DNA of 64,000 nucleotides, taken from assembly GCF_002113375.1 (NCBI RefSeq), contig NZ_NEHO01000009.1:62001-126000 (forward strand), in the 5' to 3' direction. This document shows positions 28,034-37,128 of this stretch, piece after piece (position 1 is the first letter of the stretch; the number at the start of each line of letters is the position of its first letter). A program made the position numbers and the translations under genes. The notes beneath the pieces were generated by a model. It saw only the letters and a program-made list of their open reading frames with translations, searched no databases and had not been told where the DNA came from. Origin of the DNA: Pseudomonas sp. R37(2017) (lineage in GTDB: Bacteria > Pseudomonadota > Gammaproteobacteria > Pseudomonadales > Pseudomonadaceae).

Positions 28034-28960
28034 ATGCTCCTCCCGCCTAAAACCTGGCTGCCCCAGGCTTCGCTCGAACATCTTCACCTCGACTGGCTCT
28101 CCACCGCCGGCATCGAAGTCGCGATCCTGCGCCTGGACCAGATCGACCCGCTGATCAGTGGCAACAAATGGTTCAAGCTCATCGAACACCTGAAGAGCGC
28201 CGACCGCGTTGGTGCCGAAGGCATCATCAGCCTGGGTGGAGCGCACTCCAATCACCTCCACGCGTTGGCGGCGGCGGGCAAGCGTTTAGGTTTTTCCACT
28301 GTCGGCCTGTTGCGCGGGCACCCTCAGCAAACCCCGACGGTCAACGACTTGCAGGCGTACGGCATGCAGTTGCACTGGCTGGGTTACGCAGGCTATCGAA
28401 CGCGGCATGAAGCGGATTTCTGGCAACCCTGGCAAACCCGATATCCGACGTTGTATCCGGTGCCTGAAGGGGGAGGTGGTTTGCTTGGCGCTCTGGGTTG
28501 CATGCAACTGCGGGCCAGCGTTTGCGCGCAACTGGAGGGCTTGGGCTGGAACGACTACGACGGCTGGTGGCTGGCCTGCGGAACCGGCACGACCCTGGCC
28601 GGCCTGGTATTGGCCGAGGCGGGGGAGCATCCGGTGTACGGTGCCCTGGCGGTGCCCGGCGATCATGGGGTAGCGCAGCAGGTCGAGAGAATCGTGCAGG
28701 AGGCGGCTGTGTTCGATGCGGCGTATGAGCTGCTCGAGGCTTGTCGCGGCGGCTTCGCCAAGGTCGATCCGCTGTTGCTCGATTTCATCGAACAGACCGA
28801 GCAGGCCAGCGGCATTTCCCTGGAGCCGCTGTACACCGGCAAGGCACTCATGGCCCTCAGGCAACAAGTCGAAGCGGGAAAGTTCGCCCGTGGCACACGG
28901 CTGATCTTCGTTCACACCGGCGGCTTGCAGGGGCGGCGGGGATTGAGTTCAGAAAACTGA
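28034..28960 (+). CDS. PLP-dependent ACC deaminase/D-cysteine desulfhydrase-family protein
   Basis: This 308-residue enzyme belongs to the fold-type II PLP family that includes 1-aminocyclopropane-1-carboxylate deaminase and D-cysteine desulfhydrase. The PLP lysine is in SGNKWFKL (about 44-48). A SLGGAHSNH motif (about 68-76) and a glycine-rich phosphate loop GTGTTLAG (about 182) follow. Start ATG 28034 is preferred over ATG 28004, which lies in the hairpin. The true substrate cannot be told from sequence alone; the classic ACC-deaminase specificity residues were not checked. The gene ends in a REPIN. Confidence 0.85.
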   Translation: MLLPPKTWLPQASLEHLHLDWLSTAGIEVAILRLDQIDPLISGNKWFKLIEHLKSADRVGAEGIISLGGAHSNHLHALAAAGKRLGFSTVGLLRGHPQQTPTVNDLQAYGMQLHWLGYAGYRTRHEADFWQPWQTRYPTLYPVPEGGGGLLGALGCMQLRASVCAQLEGLGWNDYDGWWLACGTGTTLAGLVLAEAGEHPVYGALAVPGDHGVAQQVERIVQEAAVFDAAYELLEACRGGFAKVDPLLLDFIEQTEQASGISLEPLYTGKALMALRQQVEAGKFARGTRLIFVHTGGLQGRRGLSSEN

Positions 28961-28978
28961 GCGGTGCTGCGATCCAGT

Positions 28979-29065
28979 GTGGGAGCGGGCTTGCTCGCGA
29001 AGGCGGACTATCAGTCGATTTTGTATTGCCTGACACACTGCCTTCGCGAGCAAGCCCGCTCCCAC
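28979..29065. repeat. REPIN, GTGGGAGCGGGC type
   Basis: Two inverted REP arms (GTGGGAGCGGGCTTGCTCGC and its complement) flank a 35-bp spacer, between convergent genes. Confidence 0.9.
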
Positions 29066-29082
29066 ATCGGAATTCATTGGCC

Positions 29083-29643
29083 TCAAGTGTCGCGGTTTAC
29101 CCGCTTGGGCGTCATTCGCAGCAAGGTGTTATCGCCTACCACGTAATGGTGATACAGCGCGGCCGCGGCATGCAGGCCGATCAGCCAATAGCCGATAGTG
29201 CCGCCGAGCTCGTGCCAACCCTGGAGTTGTTTGCCCAGCTCCTTGTTTTCCGCTATTGGCATCGGCAGGTCGAAACCGTAGAACATCACCTGATTGCCTT
29301 TGGCGCTGGTGACCAGCCACCCGAGAATGGGTGTTGCGATCATGAAAATGTACAGCGCCCAGTGCATCAGCCTGGCCAGCGACGTTTGCCATCGCGGAGA
29401 GGCCGGATAGACCTCAGGCGCCGGGCCGAGACTGCGTGCGAACAAGCGCAGCCAGACCAGAACGAACACGGTCAGGCCGAGCATGAAGTGGGATTCGACG
29501 ATCAGCGTGCGCCCGCCACTGCCCTTGGGAAACATCCCGCGAAACTCGATACAGGCGTAAACCAGTGCCAGCAGGACCAGCATCAACCAATGCAGCGCTA
29601 TCGATACGGTGCTATAGCGCGAGGCAGAGTTCTTCCACGGCAT
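29083..29643 (-). CDS. cytochrome b561
   Basis: A 186-residue inner-membrane dihaem b-type cytochrome, related to Ni,Fe-hydrogenase cytochrome subunits and E. coli CybB, which moves electrons from quinol. Four membrane helices are visible, with haem-ligand histidines in IALHWLM (helix 1), VESHFMLG (helix 2), RLMHWALY (helix 3) and GLHAAAALYHH (helix 4). The start ATG 29643 has GAGGA at 7 nt; the frame stays open 56 codons upstream into REP sequence and that part is not coding. It is flanked on both sides by REPINs and is probably monocistronic. A second, distinct b561 lies at 43439. Confidence 0.92.
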   Translation of the reverse strand: MPWKNSASRYSTVSIALHWLMLVLLALVYACIEFRGMFPKGSGGRTLIVESHFMLGLTVFVLVWLRLFARSLGPAPEVYPASPRWQTSLARLMHWALYIFMIATPILGWLVTSAKGNQVMFYGFDLPMPIAENKELGKQLQGWHELGGTIGYWLIGLHAAAALYHHYVVGDNTLLRMTPKRVNRDT

Positions 29644-29760
29644 TCGGTGTTCCTCAGAGATCCGGTTTAAAGCCACCGCTCTTGGTCGACGGTGTGCGTT
29701 AACTGTAATCCTGTTTCGCCGGGTTTGCTTGTGGTGATTGGTCGCGGATGCATTGAGCCC

Positions 29761-29875
29761 TGTAGGAGCGGGTGCCCGCTTGCGGCATGCTCGCGATGGA
29801 GGCTCAGGCACTGTGGGGCATCAGATTCCCCGCGTTATCGTTGGCGACCATCGCGAGCATGCTCGCTCCTACAGG
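29761..29875. repeat. REPIN, GTAGGAGCGGGTGCCCGC variant
   Basis: Left arm is the GGGTGCCCGCTTGCGGCA variant; right arm is the common TCGCGAGCATGCTCGCTCC form. Hybrid arms of this kind recur at 33002 and 49624. Confidence 0.88.
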
Positions 29876-29889
29876 GGGGCGTTGCGTTT

Positions 29890-30717
29890 TCAGCTCGATT
29901 GCGGCATTTCGCCGTTGGTCAGGCGCTTGTTGATGTCGGCGATCACTTCCGGCAGATCGGTGATGGTGTCGATCATGTAGTGCGGGCGCGAATCTTTGAA
30001 CATTGCGTGGATGCGCTTGCGCTCGCTGTCCAGTTGTACGCTGTCCAGAGCACGATAACCCTCGTAGTCCAGGCCCAGGGCGTTGCCCGAGCAGATCAGC
30101 GCAACGGTCCACATGCCGGCGCGGCGACCTTCGAGAATGCCCGGTACGGTATCGTCGATCTTCACGCAGGCGGCGACATCGTCGATGCCCAACGCGATGA
30201 CGTTGGCCAGTGCCTGGGCAGGCCATGGACGACCATTCGGCACTTCGTCAGTGGCGACCACGTGATCGGCCACGTAACCGTTGGTGGCGGCCAGTTCGAC
30301 CACCTTGTCCATGACCTGTTTCGGGTAACCGGAGCAGGAGCCGATCTTGATGTCTTGCCGGCGCAAGTGGGCGATGGTCTCCAGTGCCCCCGGAATCAGC
30401 GCGGAGTGTTCGGCGATTTTTTCGATCTGCAGCGGCATGAAGCGCTGGTAGATGGCGGTCACGTCATCGTCGGTCGGCGTGCGGCCGAACACTTTGCGAT
30501 AACGCTCGGCAACTTCCGGCAGATCGCACAGGGTGCGAATGTGGTCCCACTTGCCCATGCCCATCGGGCCACGGGCTTCTTCGATGGACACCTGTACGTC
30601 GAACTCGGCGAAGGCCTCGACGAAAATCTGCGTCGGGGCAAAGGAGCCGAAGTCGACCACGGTGCCAGCCCAGTCGAGGATGGCGGCTTGCAGTCTGGTT
30701 GGGTTGGAGTAGTTCAT
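29890..30717 (-). CDS. phnX: phosphonoacetaldehyde hydrolase
   Basis: PhnX splits phosphonoacetaldehyde into acetaldehyde and phosphate, the second step of 2-aminoethylphosphonate breakdown. The 275-residue HAD-family protein has the nucleophile Asp15 in LDWAGT, the Schiff-base Lys56 in MGMGKWDH, and the HAD loops GSCSGYP and KIDDTVPG. Length and motifs match the family throughout. It is second after phnW; a REPIN lies in the 156-bp gap between them, so expression may be uneven. Confidence 0.97.
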   Translation of the reverse strand: MNYSNPTRLQAAILDWAGTVVDFGSFAPTQIFVEAFAEFDVQVSIEEARGPMGMGKWDHIRTLCDLPEVAERYRKVFGRTPTDDDVTAIYQRFMPLQIEKIAEHSALIPGALETIAHLRRQDIKIGSCSGYPKQVMDKVVELAATNGYVADHVVATDEVPNGRPWPAQALANVIALGIDDVAACVKIDDTVPGILEGRRAGMWTVALICSGNALGLDYEGYRALDSVQLDSERKRIHAMFKDSRPHYMIDTITDLPEVIADINKRLTNGEMPQSS

Positions 30718-30764
30718 GGCGTTTGGGTTCCTGTGATATCGATCTGTTCGGAAATTCAGCTTTT

Positions 30765-30857
30765 CTGTAGGAGCGAGCCTGCTCGCGATAGCGGTCTTTC
30801 ATTCGGCATGTGTGTCGACTGACTTGGCCTCATCGCGAGCAGGCTCGCTCCTACAGG
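30765..30857. repeat. REPIN between phnW and phnX
   Basis: Arms TGTAGGAGCGAGCCTGCTCGC and complement, about 40-bp spacer. It lies inside the phnW-phnX transcription unit. Confidence 0.9.
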
Positions 30858-30873
30858 GGGAATGGGGTGTGGT

Positions 30874-31983
30874 TTAGATTTCCAGCACTTCCATCTCGCG
30901 CAACACTTCGCCAATGGCCGCCACGGCCTCGCGCATTTCGGCCGGTCGCACGTGACCGATGCAGCCGACACGGAAGGTTTCGACCTGGGTCAGTTTGCCG
31001 GGGTAGAGGATGTAGCCCTTGGCCTTGACCCGCTCGTAGAACTCCTTGAACTGGTAGCGCGGATCTTTCGGGGCGTGAAAGGTGGCGATGATCGGCGCCT
31101 GAATGGCCGCTGGCAGGAAGCTGCGCAGCCCCAGCTTGCCCATCTCTTCCATCAATGCCTGGCAGTTGGCGGCGTAGCGTTCGTGCCGCGCCGGCAAGCC
31201 ACCTTCTTCGTTGTATTGCAGCAGGGCCTCGTGCAACGCGGCGACCACATGGGTCGGCGGGGTGAAGCGCCACTGGCCGGTCTTGGTCATGTAGGCGTGC
31301 TGGTCCTGCAGGTCCATGGCCAGCGAGTGGGAATTACCGGCGGCGCTGGCCAGCGATTCTTTGCGGGCGAAGACAAAGCCCATGCCCGGCACACCTTCCA
31401 GGCATTTGCCCGATGCAGCGATCAGGGCGTCGAACGGCACTTGTTGTGCGTCCACTGGCAGGGCCCCGAAGGAGCTCATGGCGTCGATGATCAACCGCTT
31501 GCCGTGTTGCGCAACGACATGGGCAATCTCTGGCAGTGGATTGAGGATGCCGGTGCTGGTTTCACAATGGATCAGGGCGACGTGGGTGATGCCGGTGTCG
31601 GCGCGCAGCAGGCGGTCGACGTCGGCGGCGGTGGTCGGCTCGTCTTCGGCGGTTTCGAAAGTGCTGAAGGAGCGGCCGAGCACTTCGCAGATTTTCGCCA
31701 GTCGCTTGCCATAGGCACCGTTGATCAGCACCAGAACCTTGCCAGCGCGAGGTACCAGCGTGCCGATCGCGGCCTCGACCGCGAAGGTGCCGCTGCCCTG
31801 CAGGGGTACGCAGTGGTGGGTGGCGGCGCCGTTGATGATCGTCAGCAGTTGCTCGCAGAGGCTGGCGGTCAGTTGATTGAAACGGTCATCCCATGACCCC
31901 CAGTCGACCATCATCGCCTGGCGGGTGCGGGCCGAAGTGGTCAATGGGCCGGGGGTGAGCAGGATAGGCTCGGCAGTACTCAT
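30874..31983 (-). CDS. phnW: 2-aminoethylphosphonate--pyruvate transaminase
   Basis: PhnW moves the amino group of 2-aminoethylphosphonate to pyruvate, giving phosphonoacetaldehyde and alanine. The 369-residue class V aminotransferase has the PLP lysine Lys193 in ASGKCLEG, the IIDAMSSFG aspartate motif (about 165-173) and GSGTFAVE (about 63-70). Start ATG 31983 lies 109 bp from the divergent LysR gene. The product feeds PhnX directly. The 12-bp palindrome in the divergent gap is a likely control site. Confidence 0.97.
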   Translation of the reverse strand: MSTAEPILLTPGPLTTSARTRQAMMVDWGSWDDRFNQLTASLCEQLLTIINGAATHHCVPLQGSGTFAVEAAIGTLVPRAGKVLVLINGAYGKRLAKICEVLGRSFSTFETAEDEPTTAADVDRLLRADTGITHVALIHCETSTGILNPLPEIAHVVAQHGKRLIIDAMSSFGALPVDAQQVPFDALIAASGKCLEGVPGMGFVFARKESLASAAGNSHSLAMDLQDQHAYMTKTGQWRFTPPTHVVAALHEALLQYNEEGGLPARHERYAANCQALMEEMGKLGLRSFLPAAIQAPIIATFHAPKDPRYQFKEFYERVKAKGYILYPGKLTQVETFRVGCIGHVRPAEMREAVAAIGEVLREMEVLEI

Positions 31984-32024
31984 TCTCGTGTCCTCGCAAT
32001 CGATGGGATGAAGCTACGGGGCTT

Positions 32025-32036
32025 AAATTGCAATTT
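32025..32036. promoter_or_regulatory. 12-bp palindrome in the phnW/LysR intergenic region
   Basis: AAATTGCAATTT is a perfect palindrome midway between two divergent starts (31983 and 32093). Position suits a LysR-type site controlling both genes; binding is inferred. Confidence 0.45.
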
Positions 32037-32092
32037 GCCGTGTTATCAATCAAATTGTTTGTTGTTATGCCAACCATCAGTGAGAGTTATTC

Positions 32093-32956
32093 ATGAACCT
32101 GTTTCAGCTGCGCGCCTTCGATGCCGTGGCCCGGGAGGGCAGTTTTACCCGGGCGGCGGCGCGGCTGTTCATCAGCCAGCCGGCGGTTACCGGGCACATC
32201 AAGGCCCTGGAGGAGCACTACCAGATCACCTTGCTGCGCCGCACCGCCCGACGGGTGGAGTTGACGGAGGAGGGCACCAAACTGGCGGCCATCACCCGGG
32301 CGATGTTCGGCCTGGCCGAGGAGGCGCAGGTGATGCTTGAGGCCAACCGGCAATTGCTGACCGGGCGTCTGGAGGTGGCGGCGGACGGTCCGCACATGGT
32401 CATGCCGATGCTTGCCAGGCTGCGTGCGCGCTATCCCGGGATCACGGTGAACCTGCGCCTGGGCAACGCCCAGGAAACCCTGGCGGCGCTATTGTCCGAA
32501 CATGCCGATGTGGCGGTGCTGACCGAGGTCGAGCCACGCAAGGGCTTGCATCTGCAGGCGCTGAACGAGTCGCGGATATGCGCTCTGGTACCCGAAGGCC
32601 ATCCTTGGGTGCGGGAGACCAAAGGCGTGCAGCTCAAGGCGCTGGATCAGGTGATCATGGTGCTGCGCGAACCGAGTTCGATTACCCGGCGCACCTTCGA
32701 TGAGGCTTGCGCCCAGGCCAGGGTCAATCCACGGGTGTTGCTGGAACTGGACAGTCGCGAAGCGGTGACCGAAGCGGTGGCCGCCGAACTGGGAGTAGGG
32801 GTAGTGTCTTCGGTGGAGGTCAGCCACGACCCGCGGGTGGTGGCGGTGCCGATCATTGGCGAAGGGTTGGTGAACCGGCACATGATCGGGTGCGTGGAGC
32901 GGAGACGGGATTTACGCTTGATTCAGGCGTTTTTAGGGCTGGCACCTGTCAGGTAG
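32093..32956 (+). CDS. LysR-type regulator of the phosphonate genes
   Basis: This 287-residue LysR regulator has an N-terminal winged helix-turn-helix (about 1-60, with SFTRAAARLFISQPAVTGHIKALE) and a C-terminal co-inducer domain (about 88-285). It is transcribed divergently from phnW across a 109-bp gap, the classic layout of a LysR protein controlling its neighbour. It probably senses 2-aminoethylphosphonate or a breakdown product; this is inference. It shares layout and several motifs with the second LysR at 33167-34039, so the two may be paralogues. Confidence 0.9.
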   Translation: MNLFQLRAFDAVAREGSFTRAAARLFISQPAVTGHIKALEEHYQITLLRRTARRVELTEEGTKLAAITRAMFGLAEEAQVMLEANRQLLTGRLEVAADGPHMVMPMLARLRARYPGITVNLRLGNAQETLAALLSEHADVAVLTEVEPRKGLHLQALNESRICALVPEGHPWVRETKGVQLKALDQVIMVLREPSSITRRTFDEACAQARVNPRVLLELDSREAVTEAVAAELGVGVVSSVEVSHDPRVVAVPIIGEGLVNRHMIGCVERRRDLRLIQAFLGLAPVR

Positions 32957-33001
32957 ACCGGGTCGCCTGCATCGCCTGTTTTGTGCACGACGCAAATTTA
33001 C

Positions 33002-33160
33002 TGTAGGAGCGGGTGCCCGCTTGCGGCACGCTCGCGATGGTGGCACAGGCACCGCGGGGCGTCAGGCAGCCAGTGTCATCGTTAACGATCATCGCGAGCA
33101 GGCTCGCTCCTACAGGGCACAGATCCACCGTAGGAGCGAGCCTGCTCGCGAAGGCGTCAG
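33002..33160. repeat. REPIN plus an extra single REP
   Basis: A hybrid-arm REPIN (33002-33115) is followed by one unpaired REP (33129-33160) between convergent LysR genes. Confidence 0.88.
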
Positions 33161-33166
33161 ACCTGC

Positions 33167-34039
33167 TTAAACAAGACTCTCGCGCACCATCTCCAGAAAA
33201 GTCGCCACCAGCCGCCGCGAACTCTGTTCGCGCAAGCACACCAGGGTTTCAGTCAGCCTGCGTTTGCAATCGGTAATCGGCAGTGCGCAAACCCGGGAGT
33301 CCGCACCAAACTCGGCTGCCGAGACCACACCCACACCAATCCCCACCACCACGGCCTCACGCGCTGCCTCGCGACCTTCAACCTGAATCGCCGGGCGGAT
33401 GCGAAACCCGGCACCGGTCATTTCCTCTTCCAGGGTCTGCCTTGTCACCGAACCGATTTCCCGCAACACCAGTGGCGTGTCGTCGAGGTCCGCGAGGGTG
33501 ATGGATTCGCGGTCGGCCCACGGGTGATTGCGCGACACGAATGCGACCATCGGGTCGTTGCGCAGGGGCAGGGAGATCAGGCGTTCATCGCTGACGTCAC
33601 GGCCCAGCAGCGCCAGGTCGGCCTGATAGTTGAACAGTCGAAACAGCGACTCGTCGGTGTTGCCGGTTTCGATCTTCACACTGATGCCAGGATAGCGTTC
33701 ACAGAAGCGGGCAATCTGCGGCAGCACGTGCACCGGCGCATCCACCGCCAGAATCAGGCTGCCGGTCTGCAAGGCCTGGGAGTCCTGTAGCAGCTCCTGG
33801 GCTTCTGCCTCAATCACAAATAGCCGCTGGGTGACGCTCAGCAGACGTTCGCCCAGATCGGTCAGGCGCACCGAGCGTTTGTTGCGGTGAAACAGCAGAA
33901 CGCCATAGCGCTCTTCGAGTTTGCGCACCTGGTCGGAAATCGCCGGTTGCGTCAGAAAAAGTCGCTCGGAGGCTTTGGTAAAACTTCCATGCACAGCGAC
34001 AGCGTGGAAGGCTTTGAGCTGGGCGTGGGAAACCGACAT
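33167..34039 (-). CDS. second LysR-type regulator
   Basis: This 290-residue LysR regulator has the usual N-terminal helix-turn-helix (SFTKASERLFLTQPAISDQVRKLE, split here as read) and a co-inducer domain from about 88. Start ATG 34039 follows GGAG; six extra codons upstream are open. It is divergent from the OPA-type transporter at 34307, with an LTTR box 40 bp before its own start. The most likely role is control of that transporter. Resemblance to the first LysR suggests both respond to phosphonate or a related ligand. Confidence 0.9.
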   Translation of the reverse strand: MSVSHAQLKAFHAVAVHGSFTKASERLFLTQPAISDQVRKLEERYGVLLFHRNKRSVRLTDLGERLLSVTQRLFVIEAEAQELLQDSQALQTGSLILAVDAPVHVLPQIARFCERYPGISVKIETGNTDESLFRLFNYQADLALLGRDVSDERLISLPLRNDPMVAFVSRNHPWADRESITLADLDDTPLVLREIGSVTRQTLEEEMTGAGFRIRPAIQVEGREAAREAVVVGIGVGVVSAAEFGADSRVCALPITDCKRRLTETLVCLREQSSRRLVATFLEMVRESLV

Positions 34040-34078
34040 GGGGATCTCCAGTAACAATCTGGGCTTATTTTGGAAATA

Positions 34079-34101
34079 CGATAAATCGATTTCACTTATC
34101 G
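34079..34101. promoter_or_regulatory. LysR-type binding box CGATAA-N11-TTATCG
   Basis: CGATAA (34079-34084) and TTATCG (34096-34101) form a perfect 6-bp inverted repeat with an 11-bp spacer, the T-N11-A layout of LysR sites. It sits 40 bp before the LysR start and 205 bp before the transporter. Confidence 0.65.
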
Positions 34102-34306
34102 ATCAGTAATTGTTTTCATCCACCTCAGCCTCGGTGACTGATCAGTCGAACAGCAGCGGGTGCCATGAGCCTGTGCGTGCAACGACAGGTCTCATCTGAC
34201 CGGAATCACCTCAGGGACAATGTGATTTCACAGTGCTCAACAATAAAAACACAGGCGTTTTCTTCCAATTCTGCCGGCACACTCACACCCTGAGGTCAGA
34301 ACCGCA

Positions 34307-35632
34307 ATGAACAGGCACATCGGCACCCTCAAGCGTTGGCGCGTGCAGATCTTCGCGATCACCTGGCTCGCCTACGCCGCGTTCTACTCCACCCGCAAAG
34401 CGTTCTCGGTCGCCAAACTCGGCATTGGCGAAGACCCGACCTTCATGCTCGACAAAATGGCCATGGCCAACCTCGACGCCATCTACCTGACGGCCTACGC
34501 CGTCGGCCAATTCACCTGGGGCATCGTCGCCGACCGCTTCGGCCCGCGCGTTGTCGTGCTGGGCGGGTTGCTGATTTCCGCTGGCGCGGCGCTGGTGATG
34601 GGCAGCTTTGCAACGTTACCGATTTTCGCTGCCTGCATGCTGATACAAGGCCTGGCGCAGTCCACCGGTTGGTCGGGACTGTGCAAGAACCTCGGCAGTT
34701 TCTTTCCCTCAGGGCAGCGCGGGCGGGTATTGGGCCTGTGGAGTTCCTGCTACGCCTTCGGTGGTCTGGTAGCGTCGCCGTTTGCCGGTTGGTGGGCGTA
34801 CACGCTCATCGGCAGCTGGCATGCGGCGTTCTTTTCCAGTGCGGCGGTGGTTGGGCTGGTCGCCGTGCTGTTTTTTATTTTCCAACGCAACAAACCGGAG
34901 GACGTCGGTTTGCCGGCGGTGGAGCCGGAACCTGGGCCGACCGGCGAACACGCTGACGCACAAAGCAAAATCGGCATGTGGCAGCCGTTGAAGGACATTC
35001 TGCGCAACCGCACCGTGCTGGTGTTGGGACTGGCGTACTTCATGCTCAAGCCGGCGCGCTACGCGATTCTGCTGTGGGGACCGGTGATCGTCTTCGAACA
35101 GATGCCTTCGGTGGGCAAGGTCGGTGCGGCGATCATACCGACCGCGTTTGAACTGGCCGGATTGCTCGGGCCGATCCTGATTGGCCTGGCCTCGGACAAA
35201 CTGTTCGGCGCCCGGCGCATGCCGGCTTGTGTGATCAGCCTGGTGGCGCTAACGGTATCCCTGGCGTTTTTCATGGGCGCCCTGCATACCGGTAGCGTGC
35301 TGCTGGTGGTAGCGCTGCTGTTTGTCATGGGCCTGACCCTCTATGGACCGGACTCGATGATCAGCGGCGCAGCGGCCATCGACTTCGGCACCGCCAGGGC
35401 CGGCGCCACGGCTGCCGGTTTCGTCAACGGCTGCGGCTCGGTCGGAGCGATTCTCGGCGGCCTGCTACCGGGTTATTTCGACACCGTCTCCGTGTTCATT
35501 GTCTTCGCCGGTTGTGCCATGTTTTCGGCGCTGGTGCTGATCCCGCATTGGAACAGCCGTCCCGGTGGCCTGAAAACCCGCTACCCCTTCGTGCCGAATC
35601 GGGCGCTGAACATCAAACCCCTGCGCAGCTGA
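34307..35632 (+). CDS. OPA-type MFS transporter, candidate phosphonate carrier
   Basis: This 441-residue inner-membrane protein has about 12 membrane helices and resembles the organophosphate:phosphate antiporter (OPA) branch of the major facilitator superfamily, which includes GlpT and UhpT. The N-terminus has WLAYAAFYSTRKAFSVAK, with the arginine-lysine pair typical of OPA carriers in helix 1, and an ADRFGPR loop follows helix 2. A hydrophilic loop joins the halves (about 195-225). GAGG precedes ATG 34307. Location beside phnWX and a divergent LysR suggests uptake of 2-aminoethylphosphonate or a similar phosphonate. The substrate is inferred from context; no phnSTUV-type transporter is present. 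Confidence 0.85.
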   Translation: MNRHIGTLKRWRVQIFAITWLAYAAFYSTRKAFSVAKLGIGEDPTFMLDKMAMANLDAIYLTAYAVGQFTWGIVADRFGPRVVVLGGLLISAGAALVMGSFATLPIFAACMLIQGLAQSTGWSGLCKNLGSFFPSGQRGRVLGLWSSCYAFGGLVASPFAGWWAYTLIGSWHAAFFSSAAVVGLVAVLFFIFQRNKPEDVGLPAVEPEPGPTGEHADAQSKIGMWQPLKDILRNRTVLVLGLAYFMLKPARYAILLWGPVIVFEQMPSVGKVGAAIIPTAFELAGLLGPILIGLASDKLFGARRMPACVISLVALTVSLAFFMGALHTGSVLLVVALLFVMGLTLYGPDSMISGAAAIDFGTARAGATAAGFVNGCGSVGAILGGLLPGYFDTVSVFIVFAGCAMFSALVLIPHWNSRPGGLKTRYPFVPNRALNIKPLRS

Positions 35633-35700
35633 ATCCTGTCCCGCGTTGCCTGCAGCGGCTGCAACCCTGGGCAACGCCACCCGCTGACTACGGCTGAGCG

Positions 35701-37128
35701 TCAGGGCGCAAGTTCCGAGCGGGTGAGCAGCCAGTCGAACAGCAGGCGGGTATTGCCCTGGGGCTCTCGCGGGTGAGGGCGATGGGGTTTTGGCCGGGGG
35801 GCCAGAGTCGTACAAAGCACCGGACGATCCGGGTCACTGTCGAGGAAAATCACCAGTACCTCACTGCCGGCCACGGGCAAGCGGGACGGGTCTATCCAGT
35901 CCTCGGCGGTGGTCAGCGCCAGCGGTAGCCACAGGCTGTCGGATCCCTCTGCGGCCGAAGGTGTGGCGGGCCAGAGGTTCACCTGAACCCTGCCATCCTC
36001 GTCCACCTTCGCCGGTTGCCCTGCCGGTCCGCACACTCGGCCGGGCTGATACCCGGGGATACTCGGCCTGGGTTGTTTCAGCGCTGGCCTGAACACCGTC
36101 GACCAAGGGATGGCGCTGAATTCATTGTGGTAACCGGGGGGCATGTCAGGTGTGTCATCGAGCAGAATGGATGGGTGATGGCCCTGATGGCGAATTTCGG
36201 TAACCAGCCATTGATCATTGAAATTCGCCAGCGGATGTTCAGCCACCTGCACGATCCGCCCGCATCGTAGGGCGCCGTGATTGCTTTGACCGTGGATTTG
36301 CAGGTGCCGACAACGCAGGCGTTCCAATTGTCGCCGGCCGAGTTGGTCGCGATGCTGCTGTTCCCGAGCGGGAGCCTGTCTCGCCATGGTGAACGAGTGA
36401 TTGGCTGCGCCGTCGTCGTCGCCGATGCCCGCTGCACCAGGATTCCTCGCGCCTGGGCGCACGGTGGGGAGCGAAGGGTCATGGCGCTGGAACAGCTCGC
36501 TGATGACTGGCTCCTGGTGTTCGCCGAGGGCGCCGCTGCTCGTCGACATGAGCAGTGGTTCCTGGGGAAAACTCAGGCTGTCATCGGCCAGCACCAGCAC
36601 GTGGCCGTCACGTTGGTGCTCGAAGTGGTAGTGGATGCCTTCTTCCTCGCACAGCCGTTGCAGCAACGCCAGGTCGGTTTCATCGTACTGAATGCAAAAA
36701 GGTCGCAGGGGGTAGTGCCCGGTTGTCAATTCAATGCGATAGCTGCTGACGGGCAATCGATGTTCCTCGAACAATTGGCGCAGGATCATGGGCACGCTGG
36801 CACGCTGGAGCACTCGTCGGCGTCGTTGCTGTTCCAGCGCCTGGAGACGGGGCACCAGCCCCAGTTTGTAAGCCACCCTGTGCGCGCTTCGATGTTCACA
36901 GCCGGCGCTGTCCAGCACGCCATGAATGCCCTGGTCATGGCCAATTTCGAGGAACGCCGGTTGGTGCAGCAGTCGTTCGAGATTGAGGGCCGGCGCCAGC
37001 CCGATGACCTCTATGTCGAATCGATAGGGCTGGTTGAGTGCTTCATGACCGCTGAACCGGACCACCTGGAAACTCAGGTCGTCATCGAGAAGCGTCAGGG
37101 TAGCGGGACTTTCCTTATCGTTGTGCAT
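35701..37128 (-). CDS. short orphan VgrG-like type VI secretion tip protein
   Basis: This 475-residue protein resembles VgrG, the spike that caps the Hcp tube of type VI secretion. The gp27-like base is clear (about 1-290), with PFCIQYDETDLALLQRLCEEEG and IHYHFEH, then QLERLRCRHLQIHGQSN. A gp5-like OB-fold follows (about 375-460; VDEDGRVQV, GSEVLVIFLDSDPDRPV). The protein stops right after it, without the long beta-helix or effector extension of full VgrGs (usually over 600 residues). ATG 37128 is chosen by homology; the frame is open far upstream and no good ribosome site is seen. No other T6SS gene, effector or immunity gene is nearby. It may be a short carrier or a trimmed remnant. Confidence 0.8.
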   Translation of the reverse strand: MHNDKESPATLTLLDDDLSFQVVRFSGHEALNQPYRFDIEVIGLAPALNLERLLHQPAFLEIGHDQGIHGVLDSAGCEHRSAHRVAYKLGLVPRLQALEQQRRRRVLQRASVPMILRQLFEEHRLPVSSYRIELTTGHYPLRPFCIQYDETDLALLQRLCEEEGIHYHFEHQRDGHVLVLADDSLSFPQEPLLMSTSSGALGEHQEPVISELFQRHDPSLPTVRPGARNPGAAGIGDDDGAANHSFTMARQAPAREQQHRDQLGRRQLERLRCRHLQIHGQSNHGALRCGRIVQVAEHPLANFNDQWLVTEIRHQGHHPSILLDDTPDMPPGYHNEFSAIPWSTVFRPALKQPRPSIPGYQPGRVCGPAGQPAKVDEDGRVQVNLWPATPSAAEGSDSLWLPLALTTAEDWIDPSRLPVAGSEVLVIFLDSDPDRPVLCTTLAPRPKPHRPHPREPQGNTRLLFDWLLTRSELAP

